Assembly (NCBI RefSeq): GCF_932526225.1
Contig: NC_064038.1
Location: 3,844,001-3,908,000 of the forward strand
From: Nematostella vectensis
Lineage: Eukaryota > Cnidaria > Anthozoa > Actiniaria > Edwardsiidae
Direction: 5' to 3'
DNA length: 64,000 nt
The translations under genes and the position numbers were made by a program. Below are positions 33,501 to 45,800 of the stretch, one piece after another (positions within the stretch are counted from its first letter, which is position 1; each line of letters opens with the position of its first letter). The notes below the pieces were generated by a model. The model did not search any database and was not told the DNA's origin. It saw nothing but the letters and a program-made list of their open reading frames with translations.

Positions 33501-36500
33501 CAACTGCTCGTCATCAATGTCTCTTAGATTGGACGAGCCACGGCGAGACCCAGGGGACCCTAGAAGGGTAAAAAGCACGAATGACGGAAATTCAAGAGAG
33601 ATGCATGTTTTGGGCCGTGTAAGATATGTCCCGACAATTAAAATTTGTAATTCTAATTTTCATCATATTTCTTAATATGTCATTACTCTAACAAATGCGC
33701 TATTTTTTTCTTGATTTTGTCTATTGGAAACGTAGGAAGGAGGGGTCGAGTTACGACTAAACCTCTCCATTCTCAAACTCTTCTTAATAGCGGACTTGCG
33801 CTAAGAGATCACGTGACTTTTTGGGTGGCAAACTAGCGCACGCTCAGGCTTTTAGTGGCAAAATAACAGCAACAAAAAGCAACTTATTCAGCGCTCACGA
33901 AAAAAGCCCAATATTTTTCTTTCAGAAATGATTTATTTTCATTTAAAAATTTCATTTTTTCGTCGTTCTTTGGCGAGACGGGCGGAGTCAACTCCGTGTT
34001 TATTTTGGTTTGAATTTGCCATCCAAAAGGTCACGTGATCTCTCAGCGCAAGGCCCATATTCAGATCATACTTTCATTTTTGGTGGTATCAATGGTCAGC
34101 CGCCCTAACAAACTCCAAGTATGTGAAAGCATCCATTTTCATCGGCTTATTCAGGTAAGGTATTGCGATTGGTAAATAAAATACAAAACTTTGTTTCTAG
34201 GTGGTTACTTCGGGATATTTCACATAATTTGTCTTCCATTATCAAATGAGAACCCGACCTTTCTCATTCAAAATCGGGATCGAGACCGTACCTATTTTCT
34301 TTGGAGATCAACGTTACATACAAGACGTGCCTTGGGTAATGACAATGGGTAGATAGGGAAACGTCTTTCTACTACTTTTTTTTTCCCATTTTACAATAAA
34401 TCTTTGGGCTAACCAGTTCGTTAGACATGCTTAAAATGCAGTGATTAGCCTATGTAAGGAAAATAAACAAACTTCGACAAAGCCTCGCTTTAAAATCACA
34501 GGACCCCGATTATTAAACTTATATTCTAAATAATTCACCTTCTCCTCCCCCTCCCCCGAAGATAGCAGATCCACGCCGTGTGTCAGGTGTGCCGGAAGTG
34601 CTGCCCAGCCTTCCTGTATTAGACGCGGTTGCAGTATCCTGCGCGGGACTGGTGACTATTGCTGGTGCAGGGCTTTCAGGTGGACTGTGCTTCTAAAAGA
34701 AAAGCGACAGAGCTTGTAAACTCACGGGAAATCACTTATCTGGAGTTCAAAATTTTTCAGGGGGTATCTTAGAGAAAAATGGTTTTTATATTAGAAATGG
34801 AATTTCAATGTTCTCTAATATTGATTCTTACCCTGGGTTCAAGTTCAAGTTATCGGTAAGTGTTGCGCTATTAATTAGACCTCGGAGACTTCCCCAGACA
34901 AGGGCGTGACGTTAAAAACACGCTAAAATCCTAAAAAGCAATTTACCTTTGCGTTCACAGCAGCAGTACCAGCAGCCACTGCGACCCCAGTCAAACCAGC
35001 GCCAATCGGCTCGTAATTGTTCTCACTAGACCCAGTCCCTGAACGGTGGATTTGCCCATATTCGTTACCAGTCCCTCCGCTCAGCTCGGCATACGAGGCG
35101 CTGGGTTTTCTATCCCCCAGTCCGTACGCGGCATTTTCGTAGCTTTTAACTTCCTCGGTGGGTGGGGCTTCTTTGGCCTGAAATCAGGAATTCTTTTATT
35201 TTATTTTGCCATGTGCTAATCTCCAATAAAAATGAAATGGCTTGAATTCATATAACGGAATAGCTTTCTGCTTAACGTATTAAAGAACCATATATGAAAT
35301 GACATGCCTGGGTAACGTACTCATGGGCCGTATACTGCAAAAACATACCGGGAATTATATGACTTCGTGACGTATTTAAGAACCATACACGGAATGGAAT
35401 CTCTGCGTAAAATATTCGAGACCCTTTTATGGAATGACATGACTGCAGAGCAAGAACCATATATGGAAGGATATGATTGCGTGACGCACTTGGGCATGAA
35501 GTATGGAATGCAATGATTGCGTAACAAGAACCATAAATGGAATGGCATGATTGCGTGACGCACTCGGGCATGAAGTATGGAATGATTGCGTGACGCACTC
35601 GGGCATGAAGTATGGAATGATTGCGTGACGCACTCGGGCATGAAGTATGGAATGATTGCGTTACGCACTCGGGCATGAAGTATGGAATAATTGTGTGACG
35701 GATTCAATCAACATGGGAAATGCGAGATGGGACGGAGTGACTAACTTTTTCCAGGTTAGAGTTTATGTCTTCGTATCCGTCATTATCTTTTCCTTTCTTT
35801 CCATCACCATCCGCGTCTTCTTTCTGATCTTCATCCTTTTTCTCACCGCTCTTCCCACGTTTTTTCTTGTCTTCCTTATCACCACCGTCGCCACCTTTCT
35901 TCTTTTGATCTTTCTTTTTCTTTTTGTTTTTCTTTGCTCCTTTCCCGGCATCGGTTTCTCCACCATCGACATAAACTAGCTCCAAGTTGCCTCCTGACTC
36001 CTTAGACCGTCTTCTCCTTCGCCGTCTAGCGCCACAACAAAGCTAGAAAAATAAGAAAAATATGAAATAAATAAATGTATTAAAAATGCAAACCACAAAA
36101 AAATCACGCGTTTTTCCTTAACAGACGTTCTCTTAATAAGTAATTGGGAACGGAGACGCATAGAGGGCAGTACACATCTTCTTTTTACCCCCAAAACCAC
36201 CAGTGTTCAGAGGAAAACAATCGGGAATTGGTAGGTTTTGATAGTGGTAACTGTAAAACAAGATGGCCTATGGTATAAAAAAAATTAAAGCAGGTCTTGA
36301 ATTATTTGAGTGGTAGCACAATACAGAAACATTAACCAAAAATGTTTCTTTTGCTGGTGATTTCCTCAAAATACTTTTTTTAAAAACTTTTTTCGGGGAA
36401 GGGGAGGGGAGGGGGCGCGTGCCCCAGTGCCATTCCCCGCTAAGGCCCTGATAAACCCTGGTTTAACCCCCATTTTGAGAACTTACACAACAGCAAGCCA

Positions 36501-39500
36501 ACACGAGGAGAATGACGCCGACAGCCACCGACACCAGTATGATAATTAGGGTCGAGTCAGGCATGGAGGACTTCGTGATGAACTGACCGGAATCACAACC
36601 TGCTAGCTCCACTTTGATGACCTGGGAACGAGTTCAAGATAATAGTGTTTCTTTACGGATCTTGAAGGGGAGGGGACGTTGGGAGGAGACGCAGACTTTG
36701 GCAAGGGCTTTAAAATAAATTTCGTATGGCAAGAGCTTATAGTATTAGTATAATGTTATTTTATTATAGGTTAATTTAAAGCCGCATTGTCACCAGTTCA
36801 CTTCCGGAGGTCCGATGGAAACCTCGACCGTTAAAAGACAAAAGAATCTTTTAAATTCCGAGATATTAAACATGCCATCCGCTCTAAATGAAGTTAACTG
36901 GTGACAATTTGGATTTAAGATGTTGTAAAGGGCAGCTTAATTCATCAGAATCAAATTTCAAGGACTTTTAGTATTAGTATAACGTTATTTTATTATAGGT
37001 TTATTTCAGATGTTGTAAAGGGCAGCTTAATTTATCAGAATCAAATTTCATGTTATACTCAATCAAAAGCCTTCTCTTGCCTAAGACAGAAATTTGAGAA
37101 TAAATGCCTGGGACCTGAATGTTTTACATACCACCCTATATAGATCATAGATCAAAATCATAGATTAAGCCTAACCTTTCCTTCGAAGTCTGTGCCCAGG
37201 AGTCTTGTGTTACCGTTATCAATGATGGTCTTTAGCGTACGATACGCATTGAGTGTCACGCACCGCGAGGGCCTGGCAGGGTGGGTTCTGTTTCGCACGT
37301 ACCACCACAAGTCGACCTGTGAACAATATTGAACATGACGCTTTGTAAACCCTGAAACGCCAATGTTTTACATGAGGCTTTGTAAACCCTGAATTGCCAA
37401 TGTTTTACATGAGGCTTTGTAAACCCTAAAACGTCAATTTTTAAATGAGGCTTTGCAAACTCTAACAGGCCAAAATCGTTTCAATTCAGCACACTCTTTT
37501 TTCGAATATTTATATATTATTTTATTATTCTTTGGGCATACCACGGGCAAACCAGACGAAATGTTCGTGTATCGAATATTTTCTTCTATTTGTGTACCGA
37601 ATATATCTGTTATGAAGCCAATTTATTGTAGTTGTTGTCACAGATTGATCTGGTTCCGTTTTATCCGTGATTCATAACAGTTGAGGCGATTTTCCACACT
37701 CATCTCGGTTCATCTCCTCCCCACTTGTAATAAAATACAACAGGGTAGGAAGCTCCACGCCCTGGCAAACACAACTTCGACTCTTCGAGGCCTATATGCC
37801 ATAGACGAATAGTTTCTAAACACATCTTTCAAAGAAAATAATCCAAAAGACCAGAATTTCCCTGCAATTTTTCACTGCAAATTCGCAATTTATCGTTCTT
37901 CCAGGGTGAAGACAAACGGTCGATCCAAAGAGCGCGGTCGGGCCCTGGACACAATAGAAAATACAATGCCGATCTTCGACAGAATGCAATGCCATGGCAA
38001 CCAATATTCGATACACGAACATTTCGTCTGGTTTGCCAGTGGGCATACCCCACCGTCCACCCTCCACTCAACACCACCGCCACTGTACATTTACAGCAGT
38101 GCAAATGTCCCCACCTCTTTGTTGTTTTAAAACGCCAAAATCGTTTAAATTCAGCACATGTTTTTCCAATTTTTATATAAAACATTATATTATTATTCTT
38201 TAGACACCACACCGTCCACACTCTCCTCAACCGCCGCCACTGAGAAATGTGCCCACCTGCTGGTTGCTCTTGGCGTAGTCCGCGCAGTCCCTCTGCGTAT
38301 TGATATACACTATCCTGGAGGCGGAAATAGGGTTGTTCTTCTTATCTGCTACATTCTTTGCAATCTGGTGCTTTAAAGAGTCCTCGAGTTTACCACAGAA
38401 CTGGCTCCACGTTAGAGCGAGTCGTAGCCGCAAAAATATCCTCGGGGTTCGTCCCACTGGTAGGACCACGCCTTGGGTCGGCGTCCCACTGGGGATAGGG
38501 CTATTTCCGTTTGTGACAGACGGAGTGGGATTGGTGGTAGTAGTAGGCGCCGAAGAAGGACACACTTTCTTTGAGCTTGTAGCCATCGACGCCGCCATAG
38601 ATGTTGGAGTGAGAAGAATCACTTCCATGTTATCAATCTTAAGGTCATTGAAGTTACAGCTTAGAAGAGCAGTAAGTTTGCTAGGGTCTTGATACAGCGA
38701 TGTCATATTTAGTCGAACAGACACTTGTATCTTGTTTTCAACGGTAAAGGCTACACTCTGTGGCACTTGACACTTAGTCAAATCAACTTCCAGGATATTT
38801 ACTGATGCTGTTAAGTTTCCAAAGTACTCTTCAATGTTTCGAATAACAGACGTGTACTCAGGAAGTGACGTATCGGACACGTTAAAACAACTGGAAACAT
38901 AAAAGTCAAATATAACATCGTAAACGTCAACTGCCGGCTTAGGCGAGTAGATATACATGGCAACAGAGCTTGGCTCAACAGAGATGTTTCCGATGGATCC
39001 GTTCTTAGCCGGTTCGGAGAGAAACGAGAGAGCCACTGAGGGAAATATCGCTCCCGAGAATTGCCTCCAGATCCCCAAATCCACTCGTGAGTTATTAGTT
39101 GACTCCAGGGTGACAGCACCGACCCCTTGGGTACTCCCTATAAGATGCTTTGCAGATGCCAACAGATCATCAGATGTATTGCTTGAAGTTATCTCTGAGG
39201 AGAAAATAAAAAGGCGTGGTAGCAGATCCACGCTAGTGTTGAATCCTACTTTAAGGGCTTTTTCTAGTTCCTTTACAAGTTCGTCAAAGTTGGCGATACT
39301 TGTATTCAATTCGATGGTGTTTTTGCTTTCGAATATGCTCTCATTCGCGCCGCAAAATCCAGTTTTGTTCTCCATAGCTTGAAGCTCCTTGGTCAAGATG
39401 GCGATCGTGTCTGTGGTTTGGTTTCCATTGGATCTGATGGAGTAGCTGACATATACGCGCGAAACGGTGCAATCTGAAACACAAACAGAATGTAAGGCCT

Positions 39501-40491
39501 TATCAGACTATTCGGGCCTATTCAAGTAACCTTTTAAAGGAGAGGGACAAGTAAGTGAGGAAAGATCTGCCACATGGGAGGGAAGTCTTTTCCATCGGGA
39601 ACAGACTATTCAATTGTGCAGAGGCATGGTATATGAAAAGAGCAAAGAGTATAGTCATAGACCACGCAGTTTCTAGAAAATACCAGTGAACACTGTTAAA
39701 CATTTTGTAACGTACAAGTATTTAGATTGTTTATTGTTATATGCATTGAGCACAAGCTCTGTAATCCAGCCTTGTCTGAAACAAGTGGAATAAACTTTTA
39801 TTATTGTTATGATAATTATCTGAGGCAACTCATTTTTTTCCTGCTCAATATTTTTTTTCGTGGCAAGTTATGTTCCTCGCTGGAATTGTGCTGTGCTTAT
39901 CAATTTTATAGCCTCACAAAATTTTACATAAATACTTCCTTTGTACTTGTGGGGGTCTTCCGTGACTAATGAATTAAGTCTCGCGCAAGATATGACAGTA
40001 TACTAAATTATTTTCAAATAAAGTGTGTAAATGCCAGAACACAATTATCAAGGCCTAGCTAATTGGTTTATGACAAACCAATTATCTAAGTGGCATCTAG
40101 AATTAGCACCTAAAATAAGGCTTTAAAAAGCTTTCCAGAAAGTTCGATTCGGTTTGAATAACGTCATACTCGTTAAAGTTATATAATGAGAGTAAACGTT
40201 TAGTCTCCCCTTTAAAGTGTGAGATCTTAACTTATAAAATGTTTAGCTAGCAGTGATTCAAAGCCTTCTTTCCAGTCACTTTAAAAAACAAGACTTGCTT
40301 CCCTTTAAATAAGTCTTGCTCAAAATAAGAAAAGAATAATAATTGGCACACAAAGTCAACTCAAGTGGGATAATAGAAGTTGCTATCTTACCCTTTCTGG
40401 GTTGAGCGCCGAGTGTAAACACAAGAAAGCTAAAACACAACACGGCTGTTGTGGCATGCATTGCATAGCCGCGTTGCGCAGGACGTGCCAT
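27572..40491 (-). CDS. Gene C: receptor with ITAM-like tail and inactive PTP domain
   Basis: Sixteen exons: 40392-40491, 38257-39473, 37176-37316, 36487-36621, 35746-36042, 34947-35177, 34539-34692, 33366-33559, 32495-32576, 32335-32396, 31892-32026, 30674-30805, 30201-30364, 29338-29503, 28322-28363 and 27572-27580. All phases agree, giving 1086 residues. A signal peptide (FSFLVFTLGA) is followed by an ectodomain with many N-x-S/T sites, a Thr/Pro stalk, and at about 390-495 the same two-Cys module as the two receptor genes to the left. TM is about 509-531 (IIILVSVAVGVILLVLACCC), then GARRRRRR and a Lys/Asp-rich stretch. Residues 643-688 carry YENA, YAEL, YGQI and YEPI. The PTP domain (about 824-1075) keeps KNR, DYINANY, RYIATQHP, FWQMVWE, YWP and VIVHC. 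It has WKE for WPD (977-979) and F1020 for the P-loop Arg, so it should bind but not cleave phosphotyrosine. The last exon adds only KK and a stop and is the least certain. Confidence 0.88.
27610..28215. repeat. Degenerate tandem repeat around CGTCAAATG
   Basis: Diverged units of about 70-80 bp contain GATGATAA, GGAAATAGA, a C/T-rich tail and CGTCAAATG(TTGAA). A shorter subunit (GCACGRGCTATAG, then AACAACTTTAGTCCAAA) occurs twice at about 27836-27925. A last unit lies at 28150-28215. It sits in the last intron of the phosphatase-like receptor gene. Confidence 0.65.
28660..28777. repeat. 60-bp perfect tandem duplication
   Basis: TGTGTTTAAACAATGTCAAA and the following 37 bases occur at 28661 and again exactly 60 bp later without a mismatch. 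This implies a very recent duplication in an intron of the phosphatase-like receptor gene. Confidence 0.95.
29516..29590. repeat. 19-bp tandem repeat, 4 copies
   Basis: GGGAATCATGGGTAGAACA repeats four times with small changes, just upstream of the P-loop exon acceptor of the phosphatase-like receptor gene (exon starts at 29503). Confidence 0.9.
31205..31408. repeat. 52-bp tandem repeat with G runs, 4 copies
   Basis: Units of about 52 bp contain a G run of 8-12, AGGCATTAGTAATAATCCGG and TCACTTCCCCTGACAACTAA. They lie between the YWP exon and the YIATQHP exon of the phosphatase-like receptor gene. Confidence 0.9.
31432..31515 (+). repeat. Dispersed repeat, partner of 13683-13785
   Basis: CCCGTACGCAGGATTTTTCT, a G run, GTGCGAAATCTGAAAAGTGG, then CTTAAATTTTCCGG and a second G run. 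It matches the reverse of 13683-13785 block for block. Confidence 0.7.
32616..32798. mobile_element. hAT-like foldback MITE with 8-bp TSD
   Basis: A 183-bp element has long terminal inverted repeats (TAGCCTACTTGTAGGCTTTG, then GTAGTTTTTCCGGCACGAAA on the left). Inner arms contain CAAGATGGCGGC and its complement. Both sides are flanked by CCATGACA (32608-32615 and 32799-32806), a perfect 8-bp target-site duplication as hAT transposases make. It lies in the intron upstream of exon 32495-32576 of the phosphatase-like receptor gene. No coding capacity. Confidence 0.9.
32905..33330. repeat. TTTG/CTTG/CCTG simple-sequence tract
   Basis: About 425 bp is made almost wholly of GTTTGTTTG, CTTGCTTG and CCTGCCTG words. 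The open frames on the plus strand rich in Cys, Leu and Phe are by-products. It is intronic to the phosphatase-like receptor gene. Confidence 0.9.
33793..34054. mobile_element. MITE with inverted ends CTTGCGCT
   Basis: The left end ACTTGCGCTAAGAGATCACG, then TGACTTTTTGGGTGGCAAA, is matched in reverse by the right end TTTGCCATCCAAAAGGTCAC, then GTGATCTCTCAGCGCAAG. The middle, about 190 bp, is unrelated AT-rich sequence. It is intronic to the phosphatase-like receptor gene. The TIRs contain the E-box CACGTG. Confidence 0.75.
35472..35700. repeat. 35-bp tandem repeat
   Basis: GATTGCGTGACGCACTCGGG, then CATGAAGTATGGAAT, repeats about six times, with more diverged relatives back to about 35275. 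It ends just before the Lys/Asp-rich exon of the phosphatase-like receptor gene. Confidence 0.9.
37334..37475. repeat. 37-bp tandem repeat
   Basis: ATGAGGCTTTGTAAACCCTG, then AATTGCCAATGTTTTAC, repeats about 3.5 times. The last unit blends into the dispersed block CCAAAATCGTTT found again at 38133. Confidence 0.85.
37551..38033. repeat. Inverted repeat inside an intron of the phosphatase-like receptor gene
   Basis: CCAGACGAAATGTTCGTGTA plus TCGAATATT (37551-37580) is perfectly complementary to 38004-38033. The match extends less perfectly through GGCAAACC and GCATACC. A flanking block (CCAAAATCGTTT, AATTCAGCACA, TTATTATTCTTT) occurs at about 37470-37530 and again at about 38133-38200. The intron has been built by local duplications. 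Confidence 0.8.
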
Positions 40492-42675
40492 TACTTCCTA
40501 TGATCTTCTTCAAGGCTGCAACAGAAGAAAACATCTCAAAGTGCTTATCCTTCCATAAAAAAATACTCAAAAGCAAAAAAAACAACAGGGAAAGTGGGTT
40601 TGCTATTTTATTTGAATATAATCAAGGAATGCTGGGGATGCACGTGATTGGGGAAATGTATAAAATTTATCCATCCTTATAGAAAGACCTTAAAAACCTT
40701 TCTTGACAACCCCTGTAGACTGAATGAAATTTTCAACACAAGGCGTTACTCATAAAGTATTAAAGAAAACCTTCACTGATTTAGACTATGCTACCACGAT
40801 CATCTAAGCTTATAGTCTCGATTGCAAGACATCTGACATATGGAGAGTTATCATAAACTTCGACCTTGAAAAACACATTGTAGTTTTCCTTCAACATAGA
40901 CATTACTGAGTCAAAGGTCCTATACAACTATAGGGTTTTGATTCAGTAAATCAACCTTTCACTTACTTAATGAAGTACCTTAATGAAGTAATCCTCTTTT
41001 CTTCTGTGTCAGGCTGTTCCAGGCCTTTAACTTACTTTTAGATCAGAACTTGTCTTCGTCACAGCGCTCACACAGATCAAACATCTTTAACACCTTTTTA
41101 TCAAAAATTAAAACTTCCTAAACAAGCACGAATTGACTTCCTAATTGATGCTTTAGAGTGACGTTTTAAAACCCTGTTCGGCCAATTGCAGGTTTGTTTG
41201 TCGTACTGTACTTAAGAGAGTAACTTAGATACTGTAGAATGCAGTTTTCAAGAGTCAGCTTTGTGAATGAACTAGGGATCAAACTGTCGTGTCTACCGTT
41301 AATGTGAGCTACATACTTTAGTAACTGAGTAAAGGACATAATTCTACCCTAAGTAAATGAACAAAGGACAGTATATTAGCAATGCAAATAGGTTTACTTC
41401 TCCTTTAGAATTTGTATGAACATGCAATTATCGATCCTTTCTTCATTCTCCGATATTTTTCTTGACTAATGATACTATACTATACCCTTTATAAGGGCTT
41501 AACAACAACTTTTCTTTTAACAAAAACTTATCCAAGCTCCTGCTGCCAGCCCAGCAGCTTTATTTTCCATTTTCAAAAAAAAAAATAATAATAATAATCT
41601 AGTGACCAATTACACTAGCAAATCCTAAAGCTTTCTTACAAAACTCAGAGTCAAACAATTGGCCATAAAGCACGAATAATTTTTGTTGTTAAAAGTTGTT
41701 TTTATAGTAATTACCATCGTTGTCAAATTTTGTTTAAAAAAGGGCGTGATAGTTATGTACTACAGTACTTACAAGCTTATAAGAACCTAGGTTTTTCCAG
41801 GTAAGCCTACACCGGTTCTTATTTAAAGGGTGCTATTTTGAATTTTAGGCTAGTTAGGATCTTAAAGTTCTTAGTTTTAAAGAAAAAATAATATGCTTAT
41901 GGCTGGTAGAGGTACGGTATCTAGATTGATGAAATGTCAATACTGGTCTGGCCTTCGTACAATATATTGTCAATATATTTTATAGAATACATGTTTTAGT
42001 TTACTGCTCGAGAATCATAACTTTAAACATTGCTGGGAGATCTTAAATGTAAATTTAAAAAAAATAAAAACAAGTTTCAAATTTTAGGAGAAATAGATTT
42101 TTATTTACCGGGGGTCTAAATTGGTATTTTTAGGCTAACCAGTATTTCTAGGTTATAATAAGCGGGTAAGTACTGAATCACCCGTGAATATATAGTGTTA
42201 TAGTTTATAGTTCATTAGCAAGAATATTGGAGCAAATCTTCCGTGGAAGAACAGATAATACTCACATACATCACGATTAAAAAATTATCTACATATTTAC
42301 GTCACATATCGCATACCAATCAAGTCATACTAATTATTTATTACATTTGTTTTTATAAAAGCCATATCGCGAGATTAAAAGCAAGGATAAAAATACAATT
42401 CTTAAATAAAAAGAAAAGCGACAAGCCATAACCGCATTAAATAATTCCCTATAATAGTATTGCATTATACATAATATTTTTTATGAAAATAAAAACATAA
42501 TAGCGAGAGGTACCCAAAGCTATACACAAAAACCCTTTCTAAACCTAATTCTAACACTAACCCTAGACAAAAAACTTTTTTTAGGTCATTCCTCTAAATT
42601 GCATTGCACTCAGTTTTGTACAAGAACGCGCTATTTTTTTAGATTTTGCACTAAACCGATCTGGGTACCCTATTT
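40492..42675. other. Intergenic between the phosphatase-like receptor and the beta-helix gene
   Basis: This is the 5' flank of the phosphatase-like receptor gene and the 3' flank of the beta-helix gene. It is AT-rich with no exon, RNA gene or notable repeat. Short frames (for example 42243-42431) are of random composition. Confidence 0.55.
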
Positions 42676-42681
42676 TTTATT
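42676..42681 (-). terminator. Candidate polyadenylation signal of the beta-helix gene
   Basis: AATAAA on the minus strand, about 180 bp past the stop codon at 42860. Confidence 0.4.
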
Positions 42682-42752
42682 TCAAAATGTTGTTCATATC
42701 GTAGTCTAGACGAGCTATAGAACTCTCTAACAACTGTTGAACATAACATTTT

Positions 42753-42878
42753 TCATTCATCGTCGAACAAGCAGCTTTCCACTCATATCAAAACATATCG
42801 TTTTCTCATTCATCGTCAAAGCCAGCAGCTTTCCACTCATAGAAGTACATATCGTTTTCTCATTCATCGTCAAAGCCA
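42753..42878. repeat. 53-54-bp triplication covering the stop codon of the beta-helix gene
   Basis: TCATTCATCGTC followed by CAGCAGCTTTCCACTCAT starts at 42753, 42806 and 42860. The third copy contains the last codons (GFDDE) and TGA of the beta-helix gene. The two others lie in its 3' UTR. Confidence 0.85.
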
Positions 42879-45800
42879 AACGAGGAAGGTGTCTTGGTTG
42901 TGTAATCGGGCGACGTCTCCGCAGCCTCGTTCTCACGCCTCAACCTCGCCCTTCTCTTAATACACACGCGCCTGATGTTTATCGCCAGGATCGCAAAGAA
43001 GTACACCATCGGGATCCACATAAGGAAGATACACACGTAATCAGCGGCCGAATACTCGGGCGACACAAGCGAGGTAAACGCACTGTCACTCGACGCCGAA
43101 AACGACCCAAGCAGCGCGATGAACGTGAGATCCGCAAGGATAAGTGAGTCGAGCAGGTTGATCCAGGTGTTTTGGTACACCTGTGAATGGGGGATCGTGG
43201 TGCCGTAAGGCCGGATATTCGCCAGAAGGGTCAATAACAGGAGACAGATGGCAGCCATCAGACTATGCCGCATGGCTCCGTCAAACCCGAAAGTGTAAAT
43301 GCATAGAAGAGCAATACGCGCGAGGTAGTACACACCCGAGAACCACTGATAATCGGTTTTGTAGCCGCCTTGGAAGATATCCAGAAACGGCTTTAGTCTC
43401 CATCGCCCGGCGAAGCCCGGCTTAAGGTAAGAAAGTGGTTGCATGAAGACTAGCACGAACGGGAAAGGAAGAACGATAACGACCCCAACTAGAATGGCGA
43501 CAATGCCGAGCACGAGGTGAGGGCCTCGAAAGTACGGCACTTCTCCGCTCTTGAAGAGGACTAATTCCCCGTGGAATGAAGCAAAGTGCAGCAACTCTAA
43601 GGATACGGAGGTAAACGTGGTGTAGGAGACGAGGAAAAGCGTAGCGAAGGCACGGAGGGCGGATCGCTTGGAGAATACACAGAAGCGTCGCCGGGAGAGA
43701 ACGATGACCACACCACACAGGAAAAGGATGTAGGTCGGGAGGACGTAGGTAAAGGCCAGCTTCTCCATGTCTGTCATTCCGTGCCACATGCACGCGCCGA
43801 ACCCCACCTGGGCGTTGGCTAGACCCATCAGGACAGTCAGGACGGGGTCTGCCTCAAAGCCGTCACGGACAAGCAACGACACAACCTGGTGGCATGATGA
43901 TGATGATCAGACGATACAGATATCTATGTATTTTAAACTGAGGTTTTTATCGCCTTCATGTCCAGAAAAATATGCTGGGGATAACAACCAAGAGAGCGCT
44001 AGAAAAAAACACATTTAGGCGTGTTCGGCATTGTCTAGTTTACATTAATCACAATAAGCTTAGATTTTTCCAACATTCTACAGTGCGACGCACGCTAGCC
44101 TGGACGGTTTGCGAAGTAGACCAATTTTAAATCGAATGTGAATGCCAGAAACATAGCTACTATAGCAACTCAGCCGCCATTTTTTCGTTCTAGCAAAGTC
44201 CCAAAAGTGAAAAAGTATTCATTTTCATGAGATATTTTAAACTACATTTGGTAAATATGATTTTTATGAGATACTTTAAACTGCATTTGGTAAATAACGT
44301 ATTAAACTTTGTATAGGTGGCTACGATAGCGCGCGTCGCATTTTCCTGAACTGCGCTACTACCAAAAGCTGCCTTATTTCCGATGAAGTACCTAAACTAA
44401 CGAATACTACAAATCACCATACAATCTCGAAAAGTACCGAGGGGTATATCAACACAACTGTATGCTCGAATTTTTTTTTACCTGATAGAAGAACAGGCAA
44501 CCAGTATAATGACCCGTTGAGATGTCCACATTCAGAATCAGGACGCCAACCACAACGAACGTCCCAAGAACCAGGAAGAGGATCAGGTATCCTACCCACG
44601 TGTTATCTTGCGGACACACCTTACACTGGTCACTCCCCAGGACCACACTATACCCCCTCTGGCACTCGCCACACAGGGTACCCGTCCTGTGGCCCGCACA
44701 CTGGCGGGCGGGGTCCTTGAGGAAGAGGTACTCATGGGGTGCGCATGCGCCGTTAGAGGTGCAGGAGAAGTCGCAGTACATGGGCGGGCAAGGGTAGGTC
44801 ACAAATAGGGACACGTCACCACCTACCATGCCGGCCCAGAGGCCTTTGCGGATGAAGACATCACGGTCGCCTTGGCAACGCGTGATGCCTCGGGAGTACG
44901 AGGAATTGCTGTAGGGTGATGTCGGAGACTTCATGCAGAGGCAGGTGTCGTCTGAGCTCATGTAGTATCCTAGAGGCCAAAGGAAAAAGGTAGAAGAACG
45001 TAAATGCGAATTTGTAGAAGTGTTTTTGGCATGTAGCGCTTATATCGCTTGCGACAGCCATATACTCATTAGTAAATAGAAATTTAACAAAACTAATTTG
45101 AAAAAATAAATTCTATATATAAAACTCTACGTTAAATTTCACTTGAAAAATGATATTGCACTCTCGTCACTACGCGACTCGTGCGACTCGTGCTCGTTTT
45201 CTGCATGAAGTATACGGTGGAATTTACTCCTCGATAATGTCAGTCTAAAGTCTAGCATGAACCGCTACATATTATCGAAACTCTCGGGATATCAATTTCT
45301 CTGTGATAGAATTAACAGACCCGAAATTCGACCAGGAGAAAGAGATAAATAAGATATACACAGCCGAAATAAGTGGAAAGGATACAGCCCTTCTTAAAAA
45401 CGACCACTCTGTTTACCTGGCCTGCAGTCTTGCAGGGAAATATTGCGAATGACCCCCTTGATGGTCCGACCGGTGACGGTCTGCATGATAAGGGAGAAGG
45501 GTTCTTTACTCTTGCCCTTCAGCTGGAAGGAGTAGATTCTATCCTTTGCAGGGAAGTATGGCCCGGTGCTCACGTCAACGGCTGCATTTGACTCGTTGGT
45601 GTTGTTTATACTAACAAATACAATTCCTATGAAACGAAAAAAAAACGATATACAAGTTTAAAGAACAATTATGAAAGTCAAGCTATGAGATACCATAAAA
45701 AATAGTTATCTACAGTATAAAGTTTGGAAAGCACACTTTTCTTTGTTATAGATTTGTGTGGTTTTACTTTGAACGCAAATAAATATGCAACAAGAGTTTC

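Noticed and set aside
35704-35985. Lys/Asp-rich frame as a separate small gene
   Set aside because: It is part of exon 35746-36042 of the PTP-like receptor, bounded by splice sites in phase.
42530-42570. Telomere-like CTAACACTAACCCTAGAC
   Set aside because: Only two imperfect hexamers, not an array.
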